64,000 bases of DNA. It comes from Polyporus tsugae. Taxonomy: Eukaryota; Basidiomycota; Agaricomycetes; Polyporales; Polyporaceae. The notes under the pieces are model-generated. The model worked only from the letters and a program-made list of their open reading frames with translations. It was not told where the DNA came from and did no database searches. Within the stretch, counting starts at the first letter, position 1. Every line of letters starts with the position of its first letter. The position numbers and the translations under genes were made by a program. The DNA lies in assembly GCA_024305745.1 (NCBI GenBank), contig JAHRBS010000010.1, positions 1,557,501 to 1,621,500 on the forward strand. The letters run 5' to 3'. Shown here in pieces: positions 46,301-58,601 of the stretch.

Positions 46301-47014
46301 CCCGACCTCGGTAAGCCGTTCAAACCCCATGACGTGTGGCGGGCGTTTGTCCATATACATATTGGCTCTGACACGCTTTCGACGTTCTTAGGTCCAAAGA
46401 TGTACAACGCGATGGCTTCATTCGAGTCGCAGGGCAGCAAAGGATCGACCAGGCTGCATATGGACATGGCGGACGCGGTCAACGTTATGACCCACGCTTC
46501 GCCCACGCCGGACGGCCGTCCCGGATGCGCGGCGTGGGACATATTCAGGGCGGAAGACACGCCCAAACTGCGCAAGTTCTTGCGGAAGAAGTTCAAGGGC
46601 CAGTACCAGCACGACCCCATTCACTCGCAGCAGTTCTACCTAGACATCTCCCTGAGGCAAGAACTCTACAAGGACTATGGGGTCCAGAGCCACCGTATTT
46701 ACCAGAAGCCCGGCGATGCGGTGTTCATCCCCGCCGGGTGTGCGCATCAGGTTCGCCGTAACTTGGCTTGCTGGGAAGATGATGGTGGCTGACGTTGGCA
46801 ATTTCAACAGGTGTGCAACCTCGCGGACTGCATCAAGGTCGCATGCGACTTCGTCAGCCCGGAGAACATCGAGCGGTGCGAGATCCTCACGCGGGAGTTC
46901 CGCGAGCAGAACCAGTCGATGGCGTGGAAGGAGGACGTGCTCCAGCTGCGCACGATGATGTGGTTCTCTTGGCTGTCGTGCGTCCGTCAGGAAAAGGAGA
47001 TCCTGGACGGGTAG
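43378..47014 (+). CDS. JmjC histone demethylase, KDM3/JMJD1 type
   Basis: This is an Fe(II)/2-oxoglutarate oxygenase expected to remove methyl groups from histone H3K9. Ten exons give 1014 residues if the frame is read through 43877 (a possible GT donor there is not needed). The N-terminus is Pro/Gln/His-rich (QQHQQQHQHQQQKRA). A KDM3-type cysteine-rich region follows: FPRCVSCTRRWAGDTCRFQN and TCDTCMTSIFSSSWMCRLCG, then EACAECFEQV. The JmjC domain has the iron ligands in TRLHMDMADAVNVM (HxD) and IPAGCAHQVCNL (second His), with the conserved HDPIHSQQFYLD and KPGDAVF between them. It ends LSCVRQEKEILDG. Exon 4 is only 18 nt (44710-44727) but phase-consistent. Substrate specificity is inferred from the family. 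Confidence 0.93.
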
Positions 47015-50000
47015 CGGTAAGGGTCGCTGGTCGTCGCCGATCAAAGGCCCAGGACGTTATGTTCACACTCTCGTCTGAAACGTTTTCTTTTCTTCACAAT
47101 TTCCGCTCTTCATCCACCTGCCACTTACTCCCCCGTCACTGACATCCCCCATTCACGCCGCATCTTGCATTATGTATGCACGATATCCTCTCCCGCGAAT
47201 CATGTCTCCCTGTTTACGTGCTTCCGCCATGCTTTGTAGTAGTCTGTCTGATGTCGTTATGTCTCAACTTCCCGTCCCATCCACGAGTCGCTACCCCTCC
47301 GTAATATTACGTCCAGCCAATCTGCTTCGCTGTAACACATAGTACCCTGTGTCGTAGTCCATATATCATGCATGCACAAATGCAAAACCAACGGCTCAGC
47401 GCCCCCTTGTTGGCGTGGTGCATGCTGCCAACACCGTGTGTGTGCGCATTGTTGCGTTCGGGGGATCGTCTTGGAGCTTGGGGTCCAGCGTAGTGGTTTC
47501 CCGGCCTGCGATCTCTGGTGGCGCAGGGAAAAGTTCGTGCACGTTCACTACGGTTGGTAGCACGCACCCCAAATCCCTGCATTGACAGGGCCTCCCGGAT
47601 GCCTCTCGCACCATGCATGGAACGCGAAGGACGCAGATAGGCCGAGATACGTGCAAGCGGGTGCCAACGAGCCAACCTGCCGGGCTATATCAGATCAATC
47701 TCCGGTCCATTTGCAAGTCAGCAAAGAGCTTCGACGCCCATACCTCTGGTACCGACGATCATTTTGTCAACCATCGCTGGCGGGTAGCGGGGCGTGTGTA
47801 CCGATTGGGACCAGATGACACGTAAGACGTAACCTCCGTCTGCTGCCACCAGTCTGCCTGGCTGGCGGCCGCCCTCATGCAGGGAACAAGAACACGGTCA
47901 CCACAAAGCCGGACGCACGCGCGCGCGGCTGTAAGTTTGCGGCGGGATTCAGACGGACTGCGTGCTTCTCCCCTTGCGATCTCCGCCCTAGAACGAGGGG
48001 GGGCGGGTCACGTAACGGCTTTGAATGCGGACGATCTCAGATGCGAGGAATGCGTGCGCGGACTCATGGCATAATGGAGCGAGGAAAGAGGCCTTGAGGC
48101 AGCGGCTTTAAGATCAGCCGCACCGGGGCGAGTTCAACGCTGCAGCGTTGGCTCGGCCAGGAGCTGGAATGCGCCAGATGCCCTCATCGGGGCCCTCCTT
48201 TCGCGCTTCGCTGACGTACTGTATTACGGACGGGAAGGGACCTGGGGGGTTCCGCTGCTCCCGCCTGGAAAGTGCGGTTCCGTGGGATGGGATTGGATAA
48301 GCCCGAGGGCGGAGCGCGGATAGGAACATGGGCGATTGGTCTCTGAGAAGAGTCGGAGGTTCACGAACCTCGATTGATTTTCCATCGTCCACTGTCCCAG
48401 CCCAGCGGCCGACGCCGCTCCTCTCCGCCTTGTTCGTTTCCGTCCATTGTTCTTTGCATAGACTCGGGGGGCGTGGCTGTATGCCAAATGTCCCCCCGTC
48501 TGCGAAAGGACAGATTGCCTGTCACATGGGCCCACCGCCGAAGACGTCCCGCGATACAGTAGCTCGCACAGGGTTAAGAAGCCAGCGCCGGAGTTCTGCG
48601 GTCAGCGTTCCGCACGTACCGTTCTGAACCCGAGGTGGGTCACCGGGTATGAGAGCGTGCTGGACTATTTAGCGTGGAAGTTGTAAAAGTAGCCTCGATC
48701 AGGAAATTGTTAACATTGTTAACATGTTGGGTGACGGACCTCACTGTGCACCCTCCGTGACCTCAACCGTAACCGTGGCCTCCAGGCTCTGGCGAGGCGC
48801 CTGAGGGATTTTGCAAATGGGCGGTCTTGAAAGCGCTATGAAAGCGGCCTTGAACCGGGGATTAGGCAAGCAGGGAGGGCTTCTTCGCAGCACGTCTTCG
48901 CAGATTGGCGCAGACCTCCGCTGAGTTGGCCCCCCTTTGTCAAACGGATGTTGTCAGAGAGAAGTGACTCTCCCCAGGGCGAACGCTGGACAAAGGATTC
49001 GCCGGCGGAGCATCGAGCGGCAAGAGGAACCGGAGTGGGTAGTACCCCTGCCTTGGGCGTAGGAGGGCCGGGGCGCACGAGTACTGCGGAAGAATAGGAA
49101 AGAACATGATCCGGCAATAAGCGAACATATGTTTGGGCGCATTCGCGGGAAGAATAGTATTCTGACTTGGTAGCGAGACCCACTTGCCGGAGCATTGCCA
49201 CATCCGTGCCTGGCACACTCGAGTTTCAAAAGATACCGCGGCATATGTGTGTTCGGACAACTTACCTTACTGGGATCCGCGAAAGCGATGTCAGGATCGC
49301 CGTTTGTTTCGTCAAATACTTGCTTAGAATATGGGGGGAGCTCGAACAGAAATCAGAGCATGGCGTCAGCGTGTTCTCGTTATGCTAATCCCAGGTTAAG
49401 GAGGTCAGGTTGCATGATCATCGACTCGTAGTAGTACGTCGTGACGCGTGAATACCGACTCCCGGCTTGGACAGCTTGATAGCTCTCCAGGCGTATCGCG
49501 GACAGCGGTCCGACATCCATATGTCGATGGGTATACTAGTAGCGCGTGAGGCCGCATGATGCTTCATAGCAATGGCCGCAACCGTGAGCCCTGATAGACG
49601 ATTACTCACCAATTAAGATAGCTCTAGACTCGGCGATTCTAGTACTGCCATACACACGCTTCATAGTGCCAAGGGGAACATGCCAGGATAGTACTGTATT
49701 TCCCTGCGCGCGGCGACCGCCTACTTACTACGCGGCTGCGTCAAGCGGGCAGGACATCAGAATTGTATTGAACAAGACGGCGAAATAGATGCACTCACTT
49801 CTGTGTCGTTTACAATTAATGCGATATGGATGCTAGGTCGATAGTTGGAGGGAAAGCTATGTTTAGAAATTAGATACAATGTCGACGCCAGGGCGCGAGA
49901 GTACGGCGGTAAAATAAATATTCAGCGCCTACAGCTCATTGCCGCTGAGTTTCATTTTTGGTACCACTGCGTTCAAACAACATCTACCATGATACTTTTA

Positions 50001-50276
50001 ATTTATCCTTCCGAGTTGTCGCCTACTAGGGTCGCCTACTAGGTTCGCCTATCGTCACAGGTAGATCGGTAGGCCATTTGCCTGGGCAAGTGGCCCGTCA
50101 TCGTAATTAGTCAGATAAATGCTCACAGGCTCAGGCTGGCAGCCTGGCTGCAGCCCCAATGTTTTATCATCTACTTACGCTTAAATTTCTCAGGCTGCAC
50201 GGGGTCATATCGGAATGACAACTTCCCTATCTTTACGCAATTCGGGTTTCAAGGACATGAGCGTAAACGACACCCT
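47015..50276. other. 3.3-kb gene-poor interval
   Basis: I find no supported gene here. The first few hundred bases should be the 3' UTR of the demethylase. Many short frames on both strands lack domains and have low-complexity translations. Near the right end a 13-bp tandem repeat occurs at about 50020-50045. The sequence around 49700-50000 is AT-richer than the flanks. Decayed transposon sequence or a non-coding transcript is possible but not shown. Confidence 0.5.
50020..50053. repeat. Short tandem repeat GTCGCCTACTAGG
   Basis: Two exact copies of the 13-mer are followed by a partial, diverged third copy (TTCGCCTAT). It lies in the gene-poor gap downstream of ATPase copy A. Confidence 0.7.
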
Positions 50277-52328
50277 TCACACGTCCTGCATGACCATCCT
50301 AGATGCGCCACCATCAGCCGTTATGCGCCGCCTCGTCCGAGCCAACAAGAACCGCCGCCCAAATTGCTGCAATTCTATGGCGCCGGTAGAGGTTTTCAGC
50401 GACGATGGGAATACTCCTAGACCAGAGGGTGCAAGGAGTACGGCCTCACCGGTCTATTGGCTCAGGTCAGAATGCGGAGCAGTGCGACATAAACTTGGAT
50501 CACCTACTCTCAACTTGACGACATGATCAAACGCATCATCGTCGGAAAAATCCGCCGAGACGTGCTTGATAATGGCCTCCCACCATGACGGAGACGAGAA
50601 CCGGTGGAGGATGGCGATGCCGCACAAGTCAATCAACACCGGCGGAAGCGCGGTAGGCTCTGGTCACGGTTACCAGTGGTTATTGTCAGTTTTGGAAGCT
50701 CGTCAGAAAGCCTGTGAAGTCACCTTGTGTGCTGATAATTACTCTCATTGCAAGGTGCCGTTGCTGCCGTGTTAACGACGTCAAAGCTTTCGTAAGCCCG
50801 GTGAACCCCTTGTTCAACGACAGGTACTGCGAAATGTGCGAATAATTCGTTCAATAAACAGCATACTAGCACAGCAAAACAGCTTACCTTGTGTGCCTCG
50901 TCGACGACGAGGACCTTCCCGGTGTCAACATCTGCGCGCACGAAAAGCCGAGTAACAATTTCGAACAGGGCACATGCCATGGCGGGATCGATGAATGGGT
51001 CGGAAAGATCGACGACAGTGAGCTGCCCAGCCTTGAATCGAGTCTTGGCCATGTCCGCGGAGGCATTCACATACGCCTTGAGGAGGACCATGCGTTGGTC
51101 AAGCGGGGTGATTTGCATGGGGCTCATGTCTTTCTTCGCCTTCTCGACCTCCTTCAGGAAACCCGTGTAGGTGAATGTCTCCCCCAGGTCACGCAAGATC
51201 GACTGCGTTTAATTATCAGCGTCACCTGCAAACTCGGTGGAAACATGTCAGCGCGACTTACCAATACGCGGTGCAGGTACAGCGGGGCAGAGTCGGACAT
51301 ACCAACACCCATCATCGACAGGATAGCCTCCGCGTCGAGCTCGTTTTCGGAGAATTGGAGCGGTTCCACCGCTACCGTGTTGCCCAGCGTTGAGTATACT
51401 CGACGCATCCTTGCGAGAGAGGAGCGCGAGACGAAAACCTTGATCTTTGGAGGAGATATGCCATCTATCTCACTGCCATGGCCGATGAAGGCAGCTTCAC
51501 AAGGGAGAGATGTCGAGCCGCCCTCCCCAAAATGGAGGACAAGGCCGCTGAGGGCCTTGTGCGAGACACCGATAGCATCGCAACCGGAGACGAGCATGTT
51601 CTCGAGGAGGACAGAAACGGTATGCGACTTGCCAGAGCCTTGGACTCCGCAGACAATGGCCGAGAATGGGGCATTCTACCGACATATGAGAACGAAACCG
51701 TGAAGAAGGCATGGCAAGTTGCAGCACTCACGGTGTTGATGTACAGACGGGGATCCGGCGGTGTGTAGCTGTGGCCCTTCTCGCTGTCAACACCTCAGGA
51801 GACGGTCTACTTTTAGGGGATCAACTGAAACACTTACCAAATGGCGGTGACACTCCCGAGCACGCCGTACTGAGATTTCTTTTGAGCCAATCCTGCCGCC
51901 TTGTACGCGGCCCGGGTCAGCAAGGGCGCGGTCACGAGCTCGTGGTCATCCGCTGCATTATCTAGCGTGGTATCGAGGTTCAAGAGACGCATCTCCTGAA
52001 TGTGCCAAACGTTAGCATGAAGACTAAACCGACATCGACACACCACTGCTCACCTCTTCCGACTCGAAGTATGACTGCCGCCAACATTGGTCAGTCTCTC
52101 GCCCATGTAGAGGGCCAGTAACGTGAACAGATCCAATAATGGACGTACAGTGGCACACGTAGAGGCTGTTCCGGCCTGTGACGAGCTCCGTGTATGTGTC
52201 TCGTTTTCGACAGACTAATATATATATATGTGAGTAAACAGGAAATTCGTGGACTATACAATCAAGGGAAGGAAAGGCACCTGGGACGAGTCGACCGGCG
52301 ACGGTGATGGAGATGAATCGGAGTTCAT
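50277..52328 (-). CDS. HerA/FtsK-like P-loop ATPase, copy A
   Basis: Ten exons (52281-52328, 52149-52214, 52054-52074, 51838-51995, 51732-51768, 51262-51675, 50888-51202, 50724-50826, 50508-50659, 50277-50453) give 496 residues, all in phase. The Walker A motif is VCGVQGSGKSHTVSVLLENM. A strand with VVDLSDPFIDPAMACALFEI precedes Walker B, VLVVDEAHK. A sensor-like region reads QQRHLAMRVIISTQEPTALP and then VLIDLCGIAILHRFSSPSWW. The order of Walker A, the VDLSDP strand, acidic Walker B and STQEPT with a HRF motif resembles the HerA/VirB4/FtsK class; this is pattern memory, not a search. No partner domain (nuclease, helicase) is fused. The Ser-rich N-terminus (MNSDSSPSPSPVDSSQ) differs from copy B. 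Function in fungi is unknown to me. Confidence 0.85.
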
Positions 52329-53013
52329 CGCGAAAATTGGCAAATAGAAAGAATTCGACTGTCAGTGCAGCAGTACAAGAGATTGGAGTAGAGGGGATAG
52401 TGAAAAATGGGCAAGACGAACGAGCGAGTTAAGACCTTGAGGGACTCGTGTTGTCCTACAGTACATCATGCTGCGGTAGCAGCGCGGTAAAGGGGTCAGT
52501 AGCACCGTTGCGCAACGTTGTCCCTGCGTGGAGCCGTGGAGAAGCCGCTGTCAAGTAGAGGTTACCCACCGAACGCACATTTTGTTCGACCGGTAGGCAA
52601 GCTGCCCCATAATCGTGAGCGCTCCGACTCGGTTGCGAATCCCTCAGTGTACCGATCCGAAAGGACCTCAATGGTCAGTAAAATGAGGGTGAGGGTGAGG
52701 GTCGCATCGGTACCGCAGCAATAACTAGGAAGGATCCGCAGGGGTTAGGCACAACAATTCAAGAAGGAATATTGCGACATACCAAAGCACAAGCGATGCA
52801 GTACATCTTCCAAAATCGAGGGACCTGCGGCCGCACGATGGCTCATGTACACCGGCTTGCAGTCAAATATCCAGCCACGAGAGAATTGTGAGACGGATCA
52901 CGGTATTAAGATGATATACGGGTAAGAAAATAGTCAGGGAACCTAAGCGAAATCCATCCAGAGTCCGAGTCCGAGTCCGTAATCTCCGAGTGAGTATCCT
53001 CTGCATCGACATT
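52329..53013. promoter_or_regulatory. Intergenic region between the two ATPase copies
   Basis: It holds the promoter of copy A and the 3' end of copy B. It contains two short hexamer repeats: GAGGGT three times at about 52685-52703 and GAGTCC three times at about 52961-52978. No gene is seen. Confidence 0.5.
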
Positions 53014-54954
53014 TTAAGTCTTCAGGGCCATAATAGACGCGCCGCCATCCACTGTGATTCGCCGTCTCATCTTGATGAGCAGATACCTCCGGCCGAAATG
53101 AGCGACCTGAGCCTTCCCATGGACAACGGTGCCCGACGCTGTCTTCCTCGTGGTCGCGAACAGCCCAAGGCCACTTGGACACAATACAAGTGCCTGACCG
53201 GTCTGTCCGAGCGATGCGCGTTCAGTATACGTAACTTGAAGCGTATACCACGAATACACATATGGTAAAATCACCTTGAGCTTCACAACCCGTTCAAAGG
53301 CTTCGGCGGTGGAGACATCAGCGCATACGTGCTTCGCCACCGCTTCCCACCACGCTGGTGACGAGAAGCGGTGGAAGATGGCGATGCTGACTAGGTCGAT
53401 GAGCACCGGCGGAACAGCGGTCGGCTCTAAAGCGTGTGTGAAATCTTAGCGGGGAAGCGGGAAGCAGAAGAACTGAAAATTTACCTTGGGTGCCGATGAC
53501 GACGCGCATGGCTAGGTGGCGTTGCTGGCGAATGAGCGACGTCAGCGTCCGGGTAAGACCGGAGTCGCCCCGGTTTGCGGAAAGGTACTGGAGACGGGAT
53601 CAATCGACTCGCAGCTCTACGGACAGGGCACTCGATGAGCATACCTTATGAGCTTCATCGACAACGAGAACCTTTCCCGTGTTCAGTTCTGAGCGGACGA
53701 AGAGACGAGTGACAATTTCGAAAAGTGAACATGCACTGGCAGGGTCGATGAAGGGGTCTGAGAGATCCACGACGGCCAGCTGTCCCGCCTCGAACAGTGA
53801 CTTCTGGCGATTCTTCTCCGGTAGGACGAAGGAGTCGAGAAGAGTCAGCCTCTGATTCAACATTGCTTTCTGCGCTGGGTTCATGTCTTTCTTGGCCTTG
53901 TCTACTTCAGAAAGGAACTTTTTGTAGGTGAACCCTTCGCCGAGCTCGCGCAAGATCGACTACATAGTACTTGTTAGCACATGCATCCAATCCATCATTG
54001 GAGACGCACCATTATCGAATGCATGTATAAAGGTGCCGATTCGGAGGAGCCCAATGCCATCATGGACAATATAGCCTCCGCATCCAATTCTGTCTCTGGG
54101 AAGTGTAACGGGCTGACTTCCACGGCCTGAAGAGGTGCATACACTTTCTTCATGGTGGTAAGACAAGACTTGGAGACGTAAACGTGAACGCGCGGGGATT
54201 CTACGCCTTCTCCCTGGGGACAGCCAACCCAGGCCGCTTCACAAGGCTGGGCGCCGGAGCCGCCTTCGCTGAAATGCAAGACGAGCCCAGAAAGCGCCTT
54301 CTTACAGGAACCAATGCTAGGGCGAGCTTCGTATAACATGTTCTCAAGCATGACTGATACCGTATGCGATTTTCCGGACCCTTGAACGCCACAGACCAAG
54401 GTAGAGAACGGAGCATTCTACCGAACGGCAGTGTCAGCATATTGAGCCCCCGCTATTGCTTTGAACGCACCGTATTGACATAAAGGCGAGGATCCTCTGG
54501 TCTCTGGGATCCAGACGGTTGACTACAATTGCTCGGTCACGAATGGGACAAAGAATCACATCATGTTCGACTCACTGGATAGCTAAGATGCGGCCGAGCA
54601 CGCCGTACTGACTACTCTCGCTCGAAGCAGTACATTGAAGAAACGCCTCTCGCGTGAAGAGAGGGGCGGTCTTGACTTCGTGCTCCTCGATGATCCCGTC
54701 CAAGGCGTAATCGTCCGACAAGAGGGTCAATTCCTAGCAATACATTAACCCAGTGTCTCCGGATCGACAAACACAGGGTGTTCACTCACTTCCGCCGCGT
54801 TGTCCTCATCCTGATCGTTCCGTTAGAGACGCAGTGATCAGAGGAACAAGCCATTCACCATCTCGGCCACCTTCGCCATTTTACGTGTCGTCATGCCACT
54901 CCGCGCCACAGGCGGTTGAACGGAAGCAGACTTCCTTGGAATTGTCTCCTTCAT
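53014..54954 (-). CDS. HerA/FtsK-like P-loop ATPase, copy B
   Basis: Nine exons (54859-54954, 54790-54810, 54576-54733, 54471-54522, 54010-54417, 53645-53959, 53485-53587, 53275-53426, 53014-53202) give 497 residues, all in phase. Motifs match copy A: Walker A VCGVQGSGKSHTVSVMLENM, the strand VVDLSDPFIDPASACSLFEI, Walker B VLVVDEAHK, then QQRHLAMRVVIGTQEPTAVP and VLIDLVSIAIFHRFSSPAWW. The C-terminal beta-rich part TGQALVLCPSGLGLFATT and the following Arg-rich RRRITVDGGAS also align. Exons of 158, 315, 103 and 152 nt are exactly the same length in both copies. The N-terminus is different and basic (MKETIPRKSASVQPPVARSG). It is head-to-head with RRP8. Confidence 0.87.
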
Positions 54955-55179
54955 TGACGTCGCGTCACCTGCTTGAGCTTCGGAAAGAGCGGATTGTGGG
55001 TACTTATCGTGGTGCGGTGTGCGAAGGGGGAAGAGGAGAGGAACGCGTGCAGGCGCTTGCGAGCGCGTCGCGTTTCGTGGTGTTGGTCCCGTGACCCTGA
55101 TTGGAATCTTTGCTTCGTCGTCTCAGTCTCAGTCTGCGTCGCATCCCTCTCCTTTATTATTCCCTCTGCCTCTCCCTCT
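54955..55179. promoter_or_regulatory. Divergent promoter of ATPase B and RRP8
   Basis: Start codons are 225 bp apart on opposite strands. The RRP8-proximal half is CT-rich (about 55118-55178), typical of a fungal transcription start region. Confidence 0.5.
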
Positions 55180-56725
55180 ATGTCGCTCTTCGAGGTACCA
55201 GGATGGAGTGTACCATCTGCTCCAGTCTCTCAAACAAACAAGAAACGGAAGCGGCCCACGGCGAAGGACTCCACGGACGACGTCGATGAAGCTGCGCGGA
55301 TGCACTCTGCGCAGAAGAATATCGAGAAAGTTATGAAGAATCTCGGCGCAGGGATGGGCACGTTGGGTGGCGAGGATGTGGCGCCACCGGTCAAGGGGAA
55401 GCGAGACGGAAAAGAGAAGAGAGCCAAGGGTGTCGATCGGGGTCAAAAGCTAGAGGAGGAAAGGGTCCGAAAGTCCGGGATCGGGACAGAGACGGAAGAG
55501 GCCCAGCAAGGCGGTAGCAAGAAACAGAAGACGAAGAGAAAAAAGGGTGACACAGCTATCGCTGTGGACAGACCGCAGGATCAGTCCACTTCCTCCTCAG
55601 CGAAAAGTAAGAAGCAGAAGCAGAAGCAGAAACAGAAACACGCCCGGTCTGCAGATACCAACTCCGAAACAGGCTCAACTCAAGATAATGCCCCAACCGC
55701 CTCTACCGAGACTGTGAGCCCCCCTCAGCTGCCAACCAAGACGGCGGGGAATATAGGCAAACATGCGCAAGATGGCATGACGGCCCTCCAAGCGAAGATG
55801 AAGAGCAGCTTAGACGGTGCTCGCTTCAGGTACGCTTGCTCTCGGCGAGTTTCAATTCCTGGAATAACAGCGCATCTGCAGATGGATCAACGAAATGTTC
55901 TACAAGTCCGACAGCGGCCAGGCACACGAACTCCTGAGCCAGGATCCTGCCGTCTTCGCAGACGTGAGTTTCTCATCTCCGTCCTAGCTCTTGTTAACCC
56001 ACCTTCTGTACCGCAGTATCATACCGGATTCCGCCATCAGGTCGAGTCGTGGCCCACGAATCCCGTATCACACTACGTAACAGTGCTGTCTTCCTATCCA
56101 GTGAAGACTGTCATCGCAGACCTTGGTTGCGGTGACGCTGCCCTCGCGCGCTCGCTCATTCTCAAGGGCATGTCCGTGCTTTCCTTCGACCTCGTTTCTG
56201 ACGACGCGTATGTGATCAAGGCAGACATTTGTTCGCATGTGCCTCTGCCAGGATCTGAACCAGTGTTGGAAGGGCCTAGCCTCGAAGGAGACGGCGAGGG
56301 CCAGGTTGTCGATGTTGTCGTTTGTGCGCTCAGCCTCATGGGCACAAACTGGCCTGGATGCATCCGTGAAGCATGGAGAATACTGAGATCTGGGTGCGTA
56401 ACTTCATTCCTATTTCCGGTCGCGTGATTCTCAATTCGTCTCACTTAGGGGAGAGTTGAAGATTGCCGAAGTGACAAGTCGCTTTGTGAGCACGGACGAG
56501 TTCACATCCTTCGTCTCGTCATTCGGTTTCAAGCTGAAGTCCAAGGTATGTTCAGCTGATCAAAGGAGTCGGATTCATGTTCACGGTGTCCAGGACGAGC
56601 GGAATACACACTTCGCCCTGCTCGAGTTCAAGAAAGTGCCACGGAAGCCGAAAACCGGGAAAGACTGGGAGAAGCTACTGTCCCGGGGAAACATTCTCAA
56701 GCCTTGCGAATATAAGCGACGGTAA
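55180..56725 (+). CDS. RRP8: rRNA adenine-N1 methyltransferase RRP8
   Basis: Rrp8 methylates N1 of an adenine in 25S rRNA helix 25.1 in the nucleolus. Exons 55180-55829, 55882-55963, 56017-56393, 56449-56545 and 56594-56725 give 445 residues. The N-terminus is Lys-rich and disordered (KKQKTKRKKGD, KSKKQKQKQKQKHARS) and serves as nucleolar signal. The family core begins FRWINEMFYKSDSGQAHELL. YHTGFRHQVESWPTNPV and the SAM-binding motif VIADLGCGDAALAR follow, with VVCALSLMGTNWPGCIREAW as the conserved motif after strand 4. The C-terminus FALLEFKKVPR is also typical. A longer in-frame upstream start at 54973 is rejected because the conserved start MSLFEVPGW follows a CT-rich leader. Confidence 0.96.
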
Positions 56726-57081
56726 CACATGTTGATAGTCCCTCAAAACTTGCACCCGCGCGGTCGTCGTCCTTCCGTCCGCGTTGGCCTTGCAGCTGTA
56801 TCTGCTGATGATCAATGTGATCAGTGAAAGTATTGAAACCCACACACCCTAAACATTGAGTGTGACGTACATTCTCGTCAACTGGTACCTGCCTCACGAC
56901 AAGATATTTACATACGCATCTTTTCCCGCATTCCCGTTTGCTGACCCAACTCCACCCCCAGCAACCATCGCCCAAAGCAGTCTGTTTCAATCGCCTCCCA
57001 CTTTGTCCGAGTAAGTTTCAAGTTCACCTAGGTGGTCGTGGATGTCTTAACTGCATTAGTTGACCAATATTTATCCTCTAG
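56726..57081. other. Region upstream of the F-box pseudogene
   Basis: It contains the RRP8 3' end and a possible 5' exon and intron of the decayed F-box gene: a GT donor near 57011 and the acceptor at 57079-57081. No intact frame is seen. Confidence 0.35.
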
Positions 57082-58601
57082 GGAGCAGCTCGCCCTGAGA
57101 GATTAGCTTGCAGAATATAACGCAGCAGCACTCAAACTCGGCCATCGAATCAATGCGCTTTCCCTTCGCCCGAGATCCTTTCCAGAATCTTCCTTACGAC
57201 CGCCACTCTCGTCCGCGAGAGCACTCTCTCCCACATGCTCCGTAGCGCAAATAGTCGTTGGACCTGCTCCTATAACGAGTGGGTTTGCGTGGCCCGTGTG
57301 TGCCAGTACTGGCGCGATGTCGCTTTGGGCTGCAGCGCGCTGTGGGCGTTCCTCGCCTTCGAGGCCCACCATCCGTCGGACGGCGCGCACAGGACGTGCC
57401 TCGAGCGGGCGGGTGACTACCCGTTGACCGTGTTCTACCACCTGAATTTCGGCAATACATGCGACCTGTGCCGCCGTCCCGATTACGTCGACGAAGTCGG
57501 GCTCGGTGAAATCGAACGGCTCTTGCCTCATATTCGGGAGCTCGTCATCGTCGTCGAGACCGATTTACGCTCTGGGACACCTTGAGCGAGCCCGCCATAT
57601 CTCTGGAACGGTTCCAAATCGACCTTCGTGGGGAGGCTTACTCGGGCTACGTTGGCAGAGGGCTGGTCACCGACCTGGACATGGCGACGTTCCTGTCGGT
57701 GCTCCAAACCCTTCCACATCTCGAGCGCCTCATCTATGTATCACGTCTTCGATGCCGAAGGCGACGTGTGTTCTATCTCATCTCCGCCTCCCGACACATA
57801 CCGCCGTTTCTCTCAGCGTCGATCCATCGGACGAACCTCTGGCACTGAATGCGGCACTCTCCGAGCTCGTTAAAGCGAGTCCTTTCCACACCGTCTCCTA
57901 TGTCGCCCCGCCAGGCGGGTTGATGTTGAGCGGGACAACGACCTTTCGCGGCTGGACGGGTCCTGTGACAGACGTGGCGCGTCTTTGGGATCCCAAATCC
58001 GACATTTTCCCACGCCTGTACCTCTCTATGGAGATTCGCAAGGGTGACCGGGACTACCTGTACGAGATCATAAGGGTGCCCCCCTTCTCGCCCCTCCAGG
58101 CGCTCTCCGTCTCGGGCTCTACTCCATCGAACAGGCCGTGGAGCGAGATGTTCAGCTGCGCGCCCAATGTTTCGCTTTTACGCGCCACCCGGTGGGCAGG
58201 GTACCTTCTCGGCTCATGCCTGGGTAGGCCTGGCGCCCCTGTGGCTCGCGAATCCGAAGATGGGGCAACCAGGCGCGGGGGAAGCTATCATGCCCCGGCT
58301 GCAAACGATCCAGCTGGTGAAGGTCCAGTTCCCTCCCTCCCGCGAACCAGAGGACTTCAAGTATCCCTACGACTGCTGTTGCGATCGGTGCAAGTTCAGC
58401 GATGGGAAGTGGGGAAAGCGGGGGATCGACGTACAGGACTTGGTGAAAGGCATGTGGAGACGGCGTCGACTGGGCGCGTCGGAGATTAGGGGGGTCGAGT
58501 TCGCGAACTGTGAACACATGAAACTTACTCACTTGCGGCCGCTGTTGAGGATCGCGCCTATGGATGTCTTCGATGGCCTCCTGTTGCCGCGTAATCTGTA
58601 G
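57082..58601 (+). pseudogene. F-box/LRR-like protein, multiply frameshifted
   Basis: The translation matches the agaricomycete F-box family but moves between frames. A leading helix (LAEYNAAALKLGHRINALS) carries a TAG at 57104-57106 just upstream. The F-box SPEILSRIFLTTATLVREST is in a different frame from that helix (shift near 57165). It continues through VARVCQYWRDVALGCSALWA and LLPHIRELVIVVETD, then shifts near 57565 to TLSEPAISLERFQIDLRG. It shifts again near 57750 to SVDPSDEPLALNAALSELVK, and once more near 58180 before YPYDCCCDRCKFSDGKWG and the stop at 58599-58601. At least four one-base lesions plus the stop make it inactive. It still aligns end to end, so inactivation is probably not ancient. 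Confidence 0.8.

Noticed and set aside
48836..49216. 126-codon minus-strand frame in the gene-poor gap
   Set aside because: No domain, no matching splice partners and no protein-like periodicity that I can see.
54973..55179. N-terminal extension of RRP8 from an upstream in-frame ATG
   Set aside because: The extension is Arg/Ser/Cys-rich and lies in the CT-rich leader; the conserved protein starts at MSLFEVPGW.
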